Positions 15,816-24,425 of a stretch of DNA of 36,791 nt are shown here, in pieces. Within the stretch, counting starts at the first letter, position 1. Each line of letters begins with the position of its first letter. Both the position numbers and the translations under genes were made by a program. A model generated the notes under the pieces. That model saw only the letters and a program-made list of their open reading frames with translations, searched no databases and was not told where the DNA came from. The stretch is from Lachnoclostridium sp. UBA7215. GTDB lineage: Bacteria; Bacillota; Clostridia; Lachnospirales; Lachnospiraceae. The stretch covers positions 1 to 36,791 of the forward strand of contig DKUB01000090.1 of assembly GCA_002490465.1 (NCBI GenBank), in the 5' to 3' direction.

Positions 15816-17360
15816 ATGAATGAAAATCAGAAAAGACAGTTATCTGCATTGGATGAGTACATAAATAAGGTATATGTATTAGTTTTGATTATGATACCGG
15901 GGGCAGCTACCTGTGCGGGAGTTCTATATACATTTGAAAAAATTATGGGGTGGCTTCCGGAAGTTAATCTGACAGCTATGGTTATATTTGACATTACATG
16001 CCTGATTTATCTGACAATAGGCTTTTTTTTCATTAAAACAGGATTCACGGATGGACTTGTGAGAGATTCCAGACTGAAAGCGGGAAAGATTTTTCTTGTA
16101 ATGGTCATGTTCATACAATTTAATTTCATTGTATATATGATTCCATCAAAGGATTTCTGGGGATTTGCTTTTTATTTTGTATTGCTTATGTCCTTTTTCC
16201 TTGATTACAAGATGGTTGCCTGGGCGTCAGCAGCAATTATTGCCTCGCTGACGGTATCGTGGATTGTGAGGGCAGATGTAATATTGCCGCTGCGTGATTC
16301 TATGTTTATGGCAGAATTGCTTAACCGGATTGTCTGTGTAGCCTTATCACTGCCTACGCTTGTCCTTTTGACGTATCTTGTACAGCATTTCCTTGTCAAT
16401 GCTAAAAAAGATGAGATGGAGCGCAATAATGAAAGGGTGGAACATGTGCTTCAATCGGTGCAGGAATTATCAGAAAATCTTTTGAGTGCAGGGACGGTGC
16501 TTTCGCAGATTTCAGAAAATGAGAGTGCTTCGGTAGAAGAATTATCAGCAACAAGCGAGCAGTTATTAGAGGGCAGCAACAGACTTGGCAGTAAAACGGA
16601 GGAAAGTATAGATAATCTTAATGAACTTGACAAGTGGAAGAGCGTTGTGGCCGATAACGTTGAAAAGGTTGAAACGACTTCAAGGGATTTACTGGACAAG
16701 TCGAGAGAAAATGAGCAGATGCTTGCTGATTTGAAAGAAATTAACGGGGAAGTATCGGATTCTATGTCTGCCACAATTGATGTGGCGCGCAGATTGTCGG
16801 AGGCAGTACAGCAGATTGGTACAACTCTTAACTTGATTAGTGAAATATCTTCGTCAACAAATTTACTTGCCCTGAATGCATCGATAGAGGCAGCCCGGGC
16901 AGGTGAGAGCGGTAAAGGCTTTGCTGTAGTGGCACAGGAAGTAGGAAACCTGGCAAACAGTACAAAAGACTCTCTTAATGAGGTGGAAGAAGTTATAAAA
17001 AAGGTGCAGGATAATGTAGATGAGATTACAGAGCACGTGAATGAAAATTCTAGCAAGCTTGAAAAACAGGAGGAATATTTTATAAACGTATTTGCGGGAA
17101 TAAAGGATATGACACAGTTGTTAGGTGCGTCAGTGGATGCTGTTAAAACAATGGGAGAAGCGCATGACAAACAGGCGCTGGTAATACAGGATACAGTTTC
17201 TATTAATAAGGAGATTGCAGAGGATGTTAGAAGTGAGAACACACAATTCAGCTCAATTAATGGCATGGTAGAGAATAATGCAAATGATATTTCAAAAATC
17301 ACAGCACAGGTCAGTGCCATTAATGAAATGGTTGATAAAATCAATCAATTATTGAGTTAA
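15816..17360 (+). CDS. Methyl-accepting chemotaxis protein with six-helix membrane sensor
   Basis: A 514-residue receptor. Residues 1-195 hold about six membrane helices with very short loops and no extracellular ligand domain; the rest is a cytoplasmic coiled coil with the chemoreceptor tip (NLLALNASIEAARAGESGKGFAVVAQEVGNLA). The helices follow one another without a recognisable HAMP domain. Such receptors sense within the membrane or through it, for example lipophilic compounds or membrane state, so the ligand is open. The start has GGGAGATG upstream. A hairpin terminator follows, so it appears monocistronic. Confidence 0.88.
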   Translation: MNENQKRQLSALDEYINKVYVLVLIMIPGAATCAGVLYTFEKIMGWLPEVNLTAMVIFDITCLIYLTIGFFFIKTGFTDGLVRDSRLKAGKIFLVMVMFIQFNFIVYMIPSKDFWGFAFYFVLLMSFFLDYKMVAWASAAIIASLTVSWIVRADVILPLRDSMFMAELLNRIVCVALSLPTLVLLTYLVQHFLVNAKKDEMERNNERVEHVLQSVQELSENLLSAGTVLSQISENESASVEELSATSEQLLEGSNRLGSKTEESIDNLNELDKWKSVVADNVEKVETTSRDLLDKSRENEQMLADLKEINGEVSDSMSATIDVARRLSEAVQQIGTTLNLISEISSSTNLLALNASIEAARAGESGKGFAVVAQEVGNLANSTKDSLNEVEEVIKKVQDNVDEITEHVNENSSKLEKQEEYFINVFAGIKDMTQLLGASVDAVKTMGEAHDKQALVIQDTVSINKEIAEDVRSENTQFSSINGMVENNANDISKITAQVSAINEMVDKINQLLS

Positions 17361-17387
17361 AAAGTAAAATAATTTCACCTATGCGGT

Positions 17388-17408
17388 TGCCTGATTCAGG
17401 CAGTTTTT
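17388..17408 (+). terminator. Terminator after the chemoreceptor gene
   Basis: TGCCTGA and TCAGGCA form a self-complementary stem (the tip must open to make a loop) followed by GTTTTT. It lies 28 bp after the stop codon and before the EAL gene. Confidence 0.55.
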
Positions 17409-17468
17409 AAAAACAAATGCCTGTTTATGTGCAAGTACAACACATTCATTTGTTTCTAAAAACTTGCC

Positions 17469-20435
17469 ATGAATCGCAACTGCACAGGTGGAAAAATTTA
17501 TAGGTTAGGCGGTGAGGTTATCAAAAAACAATGTTGGGCCAAATGGAAAAAGCAAATCGTACTTTTCGCAGGTATGCTGCTGGTTTTATGTCTTGCTGGT
17601 ATTTTTTTGCCGGAAGGAATTGAGGCAGCGGGCAGGCGGAATGTAAAAGTGGCATTTTTTCCTATGGATGGCTTCCATATCAAAGATGGAACAAATAACT
17701 ATGACGGCATGGACGTCCGGTACTTGAATGCGCTGTGTGAATATGCAGACTGGAACATAGAGTATGTGGAGTGTGAGAGCTGGGATAAAGCGCTGCAGAT
17801 GTTGTCAGATAAGCAGGTAGATTTAGTGGGTTCTGCACAGTTTTCAGAGGAACGCGCAAAGACTTATCAGTATGCATCACTCCCAAGCGGGTATACTTTT
17901 GGTGCGATAGCCGCCAGGGGAGACAGCGCACTCGCATATGAAGATTTTGAGGCCATGAAAGGGATTACCTTTGGAATGGTCAGGACATATGTGCGCAAAA
18001 ATGAATTTTTACAGTATATGAAAGACAATGGCATGGGAGAACCCAGGCTGAAAGAATATGACACGACGGCAGATCTTATGGCAGCGCTTGAAAATGGGGA
18101 AATTGATGCTTATATTCATACCTTTACAGAGGTCAGGGAAGGGCACCGGCTGTTGGGACGCTTTGCGCCGATGCCGTTTTATTATATCACTTATCAGGGA
18201 AATGATGATGTGCTGCGGGAGTTGAATCAGGCAATTGCCGATTTAAAGATTAGCTGTCCAGAACTGGAAACCGACCTGATGAATCAGTTTTACCAGAGCA
18301 GGCTGGATAAGACGGTAGTTTTTACCACGGAAGAGAAAACTTATGTGGAGGACAAGGGTAGTGTAACTGTTGGTTATCTTGATGGATATTATCCGTTTTC
18401 CTATGAGGAGGATGGTGAATGCCGGGGGCTCGCCAGGGAATTATTTGATACCGAGTTAAGCATAGCAGGATTAGAGATACAGTACAAAAAATACGACCGT
18501 CCCCAGGACGCCCGAAAGGCATTGGAAAATGGAGAGGTTGATATTCTTTCTTATTGTACGGATACAAAGGAGGAGCTGAGCGGGTACGGATTCCATATGA
18601 TAAAGGAATATGCGGAAATTCCTTTGGTTGTTGCAATGAAAGAGGATAAAACACTCAGTGGGGTGAAGGTTCTGGCAACAGTATCTTATCTTGAGCAGGC
18701 AGCCGCATCCGCTTTTGACCAGACTCAGGTGAAACTTAAACATTATAACACGCAGCAGGAATGTCTGGACGCTGTGGCAGAAGATGAGGCAGATGCTGTT
18801 TTGTGTGACGGTTATCTGTCAGAATATCTGATGGGGACAGACCTCTCCTACAGCAATATGAAAATTAAGAGTGTTTTAAATGGAGAACATAACATATCTA
18901 TTGCTGTTAAAGCGGACAGTGCTGTGCTTGCCGGAATTTTGAATAAGACGATAGATGTGGTGGACGCCAGGACAATTAGTGAATACATGCTGAAGAGCAA
19001 TATGCATACGCAGATGAGTTTAGAACGTTTTCTTCGCAGTCACAGCAGGGAGATTAGCCTGTTTCTGGCAGCGGTAGCCGTAGTGATTTTCCTGGTGGCG
19101 GTACATATGATAAGGGACAGCAGGAAAATTCAGAAGCTGATGTATAAGGATACAGGAATGGATATTTGGAACCTGAATTACCTGATTTATAAGGGGGAAG
19201 CAAAGCTCTTACCGGAACGTAAATCACATCAGTGCCAATATGCTGTTGTCTGCCTTAATATATCCCAGTTCCGCCGTTATAATATAATATATGGCTGGAA
19301 TGCGGGACAGAGGCTGCTAGAGCAGGTTGCCGGAAATCTGAAAAAAAATATCAATGAGAAGGATGAGATTTGTGCAAGAAATCAGGGGGATCATTTTGTA
19401 CTCATTTTAAAATATCAATCGGAAGAGACATTTATTGACAGGTTAAAACAGATTGGACAGGAGACAGAACAGGATATATATCAGCACACAGAGAACCATA
19501 TGGTACTGCAGATGGGAGCTTACCTGATCCCGCCGGAACTATCGGATATGCGTGTGGCCGTCAACTATGCCACTCAGGCTATGGAATATATGAGGAGCAG
19601 TCAGCTGAGTGATGTGATGGTTTATGATGAAACTTTAGAGCAGACGTTAAAGCAGCGGCATGAGAGAGAAAAACTGCTGGAATCTGTCAGTATAGAGGAC
19701 AATTTTGTAACTTATTACCAGGCAAAAGTAGATATACGCAATGAAAAGATTATCGGTGCGGAGGCGCTTGTCAGGTTTTTAGACCCCACTGCTGACGGTA
19801 TGGTAAGGGCTCCGGGATTTTTTATACCGTATTATGAACAGACCGGAAGAGTGACTGAGATTGACTTTTTTGTGCTGGAATGTGTCTGTCGGATGATTCA
19901 GAGAAGGATACAGGAGGGAAAACCGGTTGTTACGATTTCCTGTAATTTTTCCAGAATGCATTTTATCAAGCCGGATTTTCCGGAACGGTTTGAGAGGGTA
20001 CTTGAAAAGTATCAGGTTCCTAAGGAGCTGATAGAGGTAGAAATAACGGAGACAATTGTCGTGGAAGAGCTTCAGCAGCAGGTAGTAAAACAAACGCTTG
20101 ATTTACTCCGTGATAAGGGTGTGCGTCTTTCCATTGACGATTTCGGCTCCGGATATTCTTCGCTGGGTATTTTTGAGCAGATTCCGGCATCTGTCATTAA
20201 GCTGGACCGCTCGTTCCTGCTGAATCAGCAGGACAGAAGCCGTCAGGTAACTATTATGAAGGGAATCGTGAATCTGGCGCGTGAATTAGATGCACAGATT
20301 GTATGCGAAGGTGTGGAGACGGATAATGATGTGGAACTGATGCAGGAAATCGGAGCTTATGTGGCACAGGGGTATCGTTATGCCAGGCCTGTGGCGGAGG
20401 AAGAGTTTGAAAAGAAGCTGGACAATAATGGATAA
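17469..20435 (+). CDS. c-di-GMP phosphodiesterase (EAL) with two SBP_bac_3 sensor domains and degenerate GGDEF
   Basis: A 988-residue membrane sensor. Order: membrane/signal segment (about 29-47), two tandem amino-acid-binding-protein-like domains (about 57-280 and 295-500), a membrane helix (about 533-551), a degenerate GGDEF domain (GGDEF reads QGDHF near 640) and an EAL domain (about 735-985). The EAL catalytic set is present: EALVRF, the asparagine in SCNFS, EITET, DDFGSGYSSL, VIKLDRSF and CEGVET. It should therefore hydrolyse c-di-GMP, with the GGDEF part being structural or allosteric. External amino acids or peptides are plausible signals, as in BvgS-like sensors. The start is uncertain because no clear ribosome site precedes the ATG. 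No c-di-GMP riboswitch is visible upstream. Confidence 0.9.
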   Translation: MNRNCTGGKIYRLGGEVIKKQCWAKWKKQIVLFAGMLLVLCLAGIFLPEGIEAAGRRNVKVAFFPMDGFHIKDGTNNYDGMDVRYLNALCEYADWNIEYVECESWDKALQMLSDKQVDLVGSAQFSEERAKTYQYASLPSGYTFGAIAARGDSALAYEDFEAMKGITFGMVRTYVRKNEFLQYMKDNGMGEPRLKEYDTTADLMAALENGEIDAYIHTFTEVREGHRLLGRFAPMPFYYITYQGNDDVLRELNQAIADLKISCPELETDLMNQFYQSRLDKTVVFTTEEKTYVEDKGSVTVGYLDGYYPFSYEEDGECRGLARELFDTELSIAGLEIQYKKYDRPQDARKALENGEVDILSYCTDTKEELSGYGFHMIKEYAEIPLVVAMKEDKTLSGVKVLATVSYLEQAAASAFDQTQVKLKHYNTQQECLDAVAEDEADAVLCDGYLSEYLMGTDLSYSNMKIKSVLNGEHNISIAVKADSAVLAGILNKTIDVVDARTISEYMLKSNMHTQMSLERFLRSHSREISLFLAAVAVVIFLVAVHMIRDSRKIQKLMYKDTGMDIWNLNYLIYKGEAKLLPERKSHQCQYAVVCLNISQFRRYNIIYGWNAGQRLLEQVAGNLKKNINEKDEICARNQGDHFVLILKYQSEETFIDRLKQIGQETEQDIYQHTENHMVLQMGAYLIPPELSDMRVAVNYATQAMEYMRSSQLSDVMVYDETLEQTLKQRHEREKLLESVSIEDNFVTYYQAKVDIRNEKIIGAEALVRFLDPTADGMVRAPGFFIPYYEQTGRVTEIDFFVLECVCRMIQRRIQEGKPVVTISCNFSRMHFIKPDFPERFERVLEKYQVPKELIEVEITETIVVEELQQQVVKQTLDLLRDKGVRLSIDDFGSGYSSLGIFEQIPASVIKLDRSFLLNQQDRSRQVTIMKGIVNLARELDAQIVCEGVETDNDVELMQEIGAYVAQGYRYARPVAEEEFEKKLDNNG

Positions 20436-20483
20436 TTGGCAGTTTGTTTGATTGTATAGAGAAAGGGGAAGGAATAAGAGAGA

Positions 20484-22283
20484 ATGGCTTATGTAATCAA
20501 CTACACAAGAGAACCAATGGATGAAAAATATTACGATGCCAGGCTGGCGTACAGCATGCATCTTGCTGTCAGCAGAGACGGCAGCAGCTATAGTGCCCTG
20601 AACCACAACAGTGGAGTGCTGTTTGCGAAGGCAACAGAAAATGAAGATGGTTCTCTGAATGCTAAAAGTATGAAATGTCCCTGGCTGTTTCGGGTTTCCG
20701 GTGAGCAGTATGCGGTGGCGGCAATCCGCACGGGAGGCAATGGGGAAGACGATGAAGAGAGCAGGGGAAGTGTACTCTTATTCTTATCAGAAGATTTGGT
20801 ATCTTATCAGGAAATCGGGTTGTTAAAACTGGGAGATGAATATATTGAGCAGGTTGTCTGTGAAAGCAGCTCCGGGGACAGAATGCATATTATTTGGAAA
20901 GAGCGAACAGGCGAGTGTTTCATGGCAGAAATAGACAGTTTAGAGGATAGACGGACAGGTGTCCCCGAAAAACTGGACGGCGATTACCGTATTGATTTAT
21001 ATGCGGGGAATATACCATCAGAAACAGGAATTGAGGGTGCAGTTGTACATAACAGGATTGAGGTTACAGACGATACGGCAGATCAATTATACCGCCGGTT
21101 AATGCCGCCGGTGAATACTGGAATTGAGTTCCCGGACAGAATTCAGGCAGCCAGTGCAGACGAGCTTGGGAAATATCTGGCAACAGCACATTACAGTGAC
21201 GGAAGCTGTGCGGCAAAGCGCGTGGACTGGGATTTATCCAATATTGATTTCGGGCAGAAGGGAACCTATCCTATTACCGGAAGAATACATCAGGATCATT
21301 TTACCTTTCCGATTGCTTTTGACAGGGCAGACCCCTGTATTGGCAGATGGAAGAACAAATACTATTTTATTGCCACCAATGACGCTGATGGCAACCACAC
21401 GTTATATATCCGGGAAGCGGATACGATTCCGGAGCTTGTAGATGCCAAAGAGCATTTGATTCTGGATTCCGATACCTATCCTGAAATCGGCGGACTGCTG
21501 TGGGCGCCGGAGTTTCATGAACTCAATGGAAGACTTTATATTTTCCATGCTGCCACACCAGGAGAATTTTACTGGGAGGAAAGTCACGTGATGGAACTGA
21601 AAGAGGGAGGTAATCCTGTCTGCAAAGAGGACTGGTCAGCTCCTAAACGTGTAGTCAGACCGGATGGCAGCGATATATGTGAGGCCGGCAAAGAAATTAC
21701 ACTGGATATGACTTGTTTTGAATGGCAGGGAGAATATTATGCAGTGTGGTCCCAGAGGCAGTTTCTGCCAAAAGATTTGGGGGCGTGGCTTTATATCGCA
21801 AAATTAAATCCAAAAGAGCCCTGGAAGTTACGTACCAATCCGGTAGTATTGTCAAAGCCGGAATACGGGTGGGCAAATAATCATACGTTCGTAGATGAAG
21901 GGCCGTATGCCCTGCCGCACGGAGATAAGCTTTACCTGACGTTTTCCAGCGCAGCTGTTGATACTTCTTATGTTGTTGGACTGCTCACAATTGAGAAAGG
22001 GAAAGATTTATTGGATAGTCATAATTGGCAGAAGAAAAATTATCCAATATTGACTTCCAGAAGCGTAAAGGGGGAATTTGGCACAGGACATAATGCCTAT
22101 GTGACAGATGGAGATGGAACCGTGTGGAATACCTATCATGCCAGGCCGGGTGTGGATGGTGAGAGGAGCAGCGGAATCCGAAGGGTACATTTTAATATTG
22201 ACGGTGAGCCGGTTCTGGACTTGACAGAGGAGCTTGATGTAAAAGAGGAATACAGCACGGTAGAAACATTGCTTGTAATATAA
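20484..22283 (+). CDS. Glycoside hydrolase family 43 protein with bacterial Ig-like domain
   Basis: A 599-residue cytoplasmic enzyme (no signal peptide). Residues 1-160 look like an incomplete beta-propeller segment, residues about 190-268 resemble a bacterial Ig-like domain (VDWDLSNIDFGQKGTYPITG), and the five-bladed GH43 catalytic domain starts near 272. The catalytic set fits D283 (RADPCIGRW), D409 (LDMTCFEW) and E473 (VDEGPYAL), and the WAPEFHELNG segment is typical. GH43 enzymes act on arabinofuranosides or xylosides; subfamily and substrate cannot be set. It starts 48 bp after the EAL gene and is followed 47 bp later by larB, so co-transcription is possible. The N-terminal extension is unusual. 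Confidence 0.85.
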   Translation: MAYVINYTREPMDEKYYDARLAYSMHLAVSRDGSSYSALNHNSGVLFAKATENEDGSLNAKSMKCPWLFRVSGEQYAVAAIRTGGNGEDDEESRGSVLLFLSEDLVSYQEIGLLKLGDEYIEQVVCESSSGDRMHIIWKERTGECFMAEIDSLEDRRTGVPEKLDGDYRIDLYAGNIPSETGIEGAVVHNRIEVTDDTADQLYRRLMPPVNTGIEFPDRIQAASADELGKYLATAHYSDGSCAAKRVDWDLSNIDFGQKGTYPITGRIHQDHFTFPIAFDRADPCIGRWKNKYYFIATNDADGNHTLYIREADTIPELVDAKEHLILDSDTYPEIGGLLWAPEFHELNGRLYIFHAATPGEFYWEESHVMELKEGGNPVCKEDWSAPKRVVRPDGSDICEAGKEITLDMTCFEWQGEYYAVWSQRQFLPKDLGAWLYIAKLNPKEPWKLRTNPVVLSKPEYGWANNHTFVDEGPYALPHGDKLYLTFSSAAVDTSYVVGLLTIEKGKDLLDSHNWQKKNYPILTSRSVKGEFGTGHNAYVTDGDGTVWNTYHARPGVDGERSSGIRRVHFNIDGEPVLDLTEELDVKEEYSTVETLLVI

Positions 22284-22330
22284 ACAACGTTTCCCAGGCA
22301 TGCAGAAAACGTGCGCAAATGGGGGTACAC

Positions 22331-23074
22331 ATGGAAGTAAGGGAAATGTTAAAACAAGTAAAAAGCGGGGAGACATCGATTGCTGATGCTGAAAAATTTT
22401 TTATGAAAAAACCCTTTGAGGAGATGGGATACGCCAAATTGGATACCTATAGGGAAATCCGGTCAGGTTTTCCGGAGGTAGTATATTGCAGTGGGAAACC
22501 GGATGAATATTTGACGTCTATCTTTCAGAAATTATATGAATTAAATGGAGAGGTTTTTGGGACGAGGGCTGACAGACATCAGTATGAGCTGGTGCGGGGG
22601 GTGCTGCCGGATATTACTTATGATGAGATATCCCGCATTTTAAAACTTGAGCCAGAGAATAAAGAACATAAAGGTAAAATTGCTGTTTGCAGTGCAGGGA
22701 CGGCAGATATTCCTGTGGCGGAAGAAGCTGCTCAGACAGCCGAGTATTTTGGCGCTCATGTTGAGCGTATTTTTGATGTAGGTGTCAGCGGTATCCACAG
22801 GCTTCTGGCCCAGGTTGAGGTGTTGCAGGAGGCAAACTGTGTAGTGGCAGTGGCTGGTATGGAGGGAGCTCTTGCCAGTGTGGTTGGCGGGTTGGTGAGC
22901 AGGCCTGTGATAGCGGTACCTACTTCAGTTGGTTATGGAGCAAGTATGCACGGTTTGTCAGCGCTGCTGACGATGATCAATTCCTGTGCGAATGGGGTGG
23001 CTGTCGTAAATATTGATAACGGCTATGGCGCTGGTTATCTTGCTACCCAGATCAATAAGCTGGCTTGTATGTAA
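22331..23074 (+). CDS. larB: Nickel pincer cofactor biosynthesis protein LarB
   Basis: A 247-residue protein matching LarB, which carboxylates and hydrolyses nicotinic acid adenine dinucleotide to make the pyridinium biscarboxylate precursor of the nickel-pincer nucleotide of lactate racemase. The N-terminal part (GYAKLDTYREIRSGFPEVVY) and the C-terminal PurE-like domain (CSAGTADIPVAEEAA, VAGMEGALASVVGGLV, PVIAVPTSVGYG) are both present. The start was set at 22331; an in-frame ATG at 22319 is also possible. larC, larE and a LarA racemase are not in the window, so the pathway would have to be completed elsewhere. Confidence 0.93.
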   Translation: MEVREMLKQVKSGETSIADAEKFFMKKPFEEMGYAKLDTYREIRSGFPEVVYCSGKPDEYLTSIFQKLYELNGEVFGTRADRHQYELVRGVLPDITYDEISRILKLEPENKEHKGKIAVCSAGTADIPVAEEAAQTAEYFGAHVERIFDVGVSGIHRLLAQVEVLQEANCVVAVAGMEGALASVVGGLVSRPVIAVPTSVGYGASMHGLSALLTMINSCANGVAVVNIDNGYGAGYLATQINKLACM

Positions 23075-23082
23075 GAAAAAAT

Positions 23083-23112
23083 TTGCTCTTTTTGGTGTTT
23101 TTTGCATATAGT
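23083..23112 (+). promoter_or_regulatory. Candidate promoter for the DUF2935 gene
   Basis: TTGCTC and TATAGT are separated by 18 nt in the gap after larB, 36 bp upstream of the next start codon. The region is T-rich, and it may also contain weak termination for larB. Confidence 0.45.
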
Positions 23113-23147
23113 ATAAAGAAACCTAAATTATAAAGGTATGCGAAAAC

Positions 23148-24059
23148 ATGAAAGAATATGTAACATTATCATTAGAAACACATCTTTTTTTCGGAAGGAT
23201 TATGAAGGAACACTCTTTATTCCTGCTTGCCGGGTTTCCTGCCAAGGAAACAGAGTTTATTCAGCGGGCAGAGCGGTTCCGGAAAGAATTTGAAGACGGC
23301 CTTAGAAAGACAGTAAAACTTGCGGACGGTATCGTCAGCAAACCGGTTTTAAACTCCGGGGAGGTGGTGACGGAATTTACGCAGAAAGCGGAATGTGAGA
23401 CAAGGGATTTGACAGGGATTCCGATTGATTTGGAAATCACAGAAGCAGAGGAGCAGCTTCGTGCCGGAGACGGTGTTATCGTAAACCGGGAGATCGTTTC
23501 CCGCGTAAAGATGTTGAACCGACATATGCTAAAAAGCCTGAATGGGTTAATTGCGTTTAAGGAAGAGGTCCTTGAGGAAATGACAAGGTGCAGGCTTTAT
23601 ACCACGAATTATCCGCTGTTGATTGAGCACATTCTGCGGGAAGCAAAATTGTACCGTCAGACGATTTCAGAGATTGAGAGGAGAGGCAGGATTTCTATGC
23701 CGGATTTAAGGAATCTGGAAATATTCTGGAATCAGATTATGATGGAACATGCCGAGTTCATCCGGGGGCTGTTGGACCCGACAGAATGCGAATTAATGGA
23801 GACAGCTAATGGATTTGCCGAGGATTACTGCCGCCTTTTGGAAGCGGCGAGGGAACAGGACGGGAAGATGATGAACACCCTGACGGCAAAAACCCTGAAG
23901 ACAACACAGAAATATCAGAAGTTTAAGATGGCGGGAACAGAAGGGATTACAGGCTGTGGAATCCGCTCCATTATTCTTCCGCTTCTGGCAGACCATGTGC
24001 TCCGCGAAGCCAACCACTACCTGCGGATTCTGGAACAGGCACAGAAGGGCAGGGATTAG
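23148..24059 (+). CDS. DUF2935 family protein, two-repeat helical bundle
   Basis: A 303-residue all-helical soluble protein of the DUF2935 family. It has two similar halves (about 1-145 and 150-300), each with histidine/glutamate-rich helices: KEHSLFL and EHILREAKLYR in the first region, MMEHAEFIRGL and DHVLREANHYL in the second. This layout suggests a ferritin-like or metal-binding bundle, but the family has no firmly established function. It is followed one base later by a remnant of a multicopper-oxidase-like gene, which hints at a metal or redox role. The ribosome site (AAAGG) is modest. Confidence 0.88.
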   Translation: MKEYVTLSLETHLFFGRIMKEHSLFLLAGFPAKETEFIQRAERFRKEFEDGLRKTVKLADGIVSKPVLNSGEVVTEFTQKAECETRDLTGIPIDLEITEAEEQLRAGDGVIVNREIVSRVKMLNRHMLKSLNGLIAFKEEVLEEMTRCRLYTTNYPLLIEHILREAKLYRQTISEIERRGRISMPDLRNLEIFWNQIMMEHAEFIRGLLDPTECELMETANGFAEDYCRLLEAAREQDGKMMNTLTAKTLKTTQKYQKFKMAGTEGITGCGIRSIILPLLADHVLREANHYLRILEQAQKGRD

Positions 24060-24060
24060 T

Positions 24061-24333
24061 ATGGAATTATGCAAATATTCGAAAACGGGAAATGTCAGGA
24101 CGTTCCATATCGAGGCGATTCAGATTCCGATTGTGTATAATAAATATGGGGATTATGACCCGGTTTGTGATTCCGGCATCAATGTGGGGTACAATGAAAT
24201 GGAGCAGACGGTAGGGGTTGGCGAGAGCAAACGGTATCTCTGGCATGCGGACCAGGAATACGGAGCCTGCATCGTACGGTCCTTTGGGCACAAGTGCAGG
24301 GCAATATACAGGAAAATCCGGGAATGCTTTTGA
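24061..24333 (+). pseudogene. Remnant of a multicopper-oxidase-like gene
   Basis: A 90-codon frame starting one base after the DUF2935 stop. RTFHIEAIQIPIVYNKYGDYDP resembles the very N-terminus of clostridial multicopper-oxidase-like proteins. The segment from VGYNEMEQTVGVGES to YLWHADQE resembles a region normally about 100 residues further on (the 'VGYN...GES..Y.WYAD.E' stretch). The two are joined directly, so an internal deletion is likely. After YGACIVRSFG the similarity fades and the frame stops, so the rest of the enzyme, including the copper-binding cupredoxin motifs, is missing. This is recognised from memory of the family; a small intact gene of unknown function is the alternative. 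Confidence 0.5.
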
Positions 24334-24356
24334 GATAGAGAGATTTTTTAAAGGAA

Positions 24357-24385
24357 TTGACAAAGCAGATAAAGTTATATATAAT
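24357..24385 (+). promoter_or_regulatory. Consensus promoter of the TetR-CPBP operon
   Basis: Perfect TTGACA and perfect TATAAT with a 17-nt spacer, 40 bp upstream of the TetR gene. This is the strongest vegetative promoter seen in the window, consistent with a gene pair kept silent by a repressor. Confidence 0.8.
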
Positions 24386-24388
24386 TAT

Positions 24389-24400
24389 TGTTATATAACA
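24389..24400. promoter_or_regulatory. Palindromic operator, probably TetR binding site
   Basis: TGTTATATAACA is a perfect 12-bp palindrome beginning 3 bp after the -10 element, at the expected transcription start. Its position fits autorepression by the TetR-family protein encoded directly downstream. Confidence 0.6.
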
Positions 24401-24425
24401 TAAATTATATAAAGGAGAACGTACA

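Noticed and set aside
16451..17344. Long serine-rich minus-strand frame (297 codons)
   Set aside because: It lies opposite the chemoreceptor coiled coil, whose codon pattern suppresses stops on the other strand. No ribosome site or recognisable domain.
17361..17468. Possible c-di-GMP riboswitch before the EAL gene
   Set aside because: The gap is short and contains a simple terminator hairpin; the conserved GEMM core was not seen.
24218..24403. Plus-strand frame of 61 codons across the TetR promoter
   Set aside because: It includes the consensus promoter and overlaps the oxidase remnant in another phase; probably a frame left by decay.
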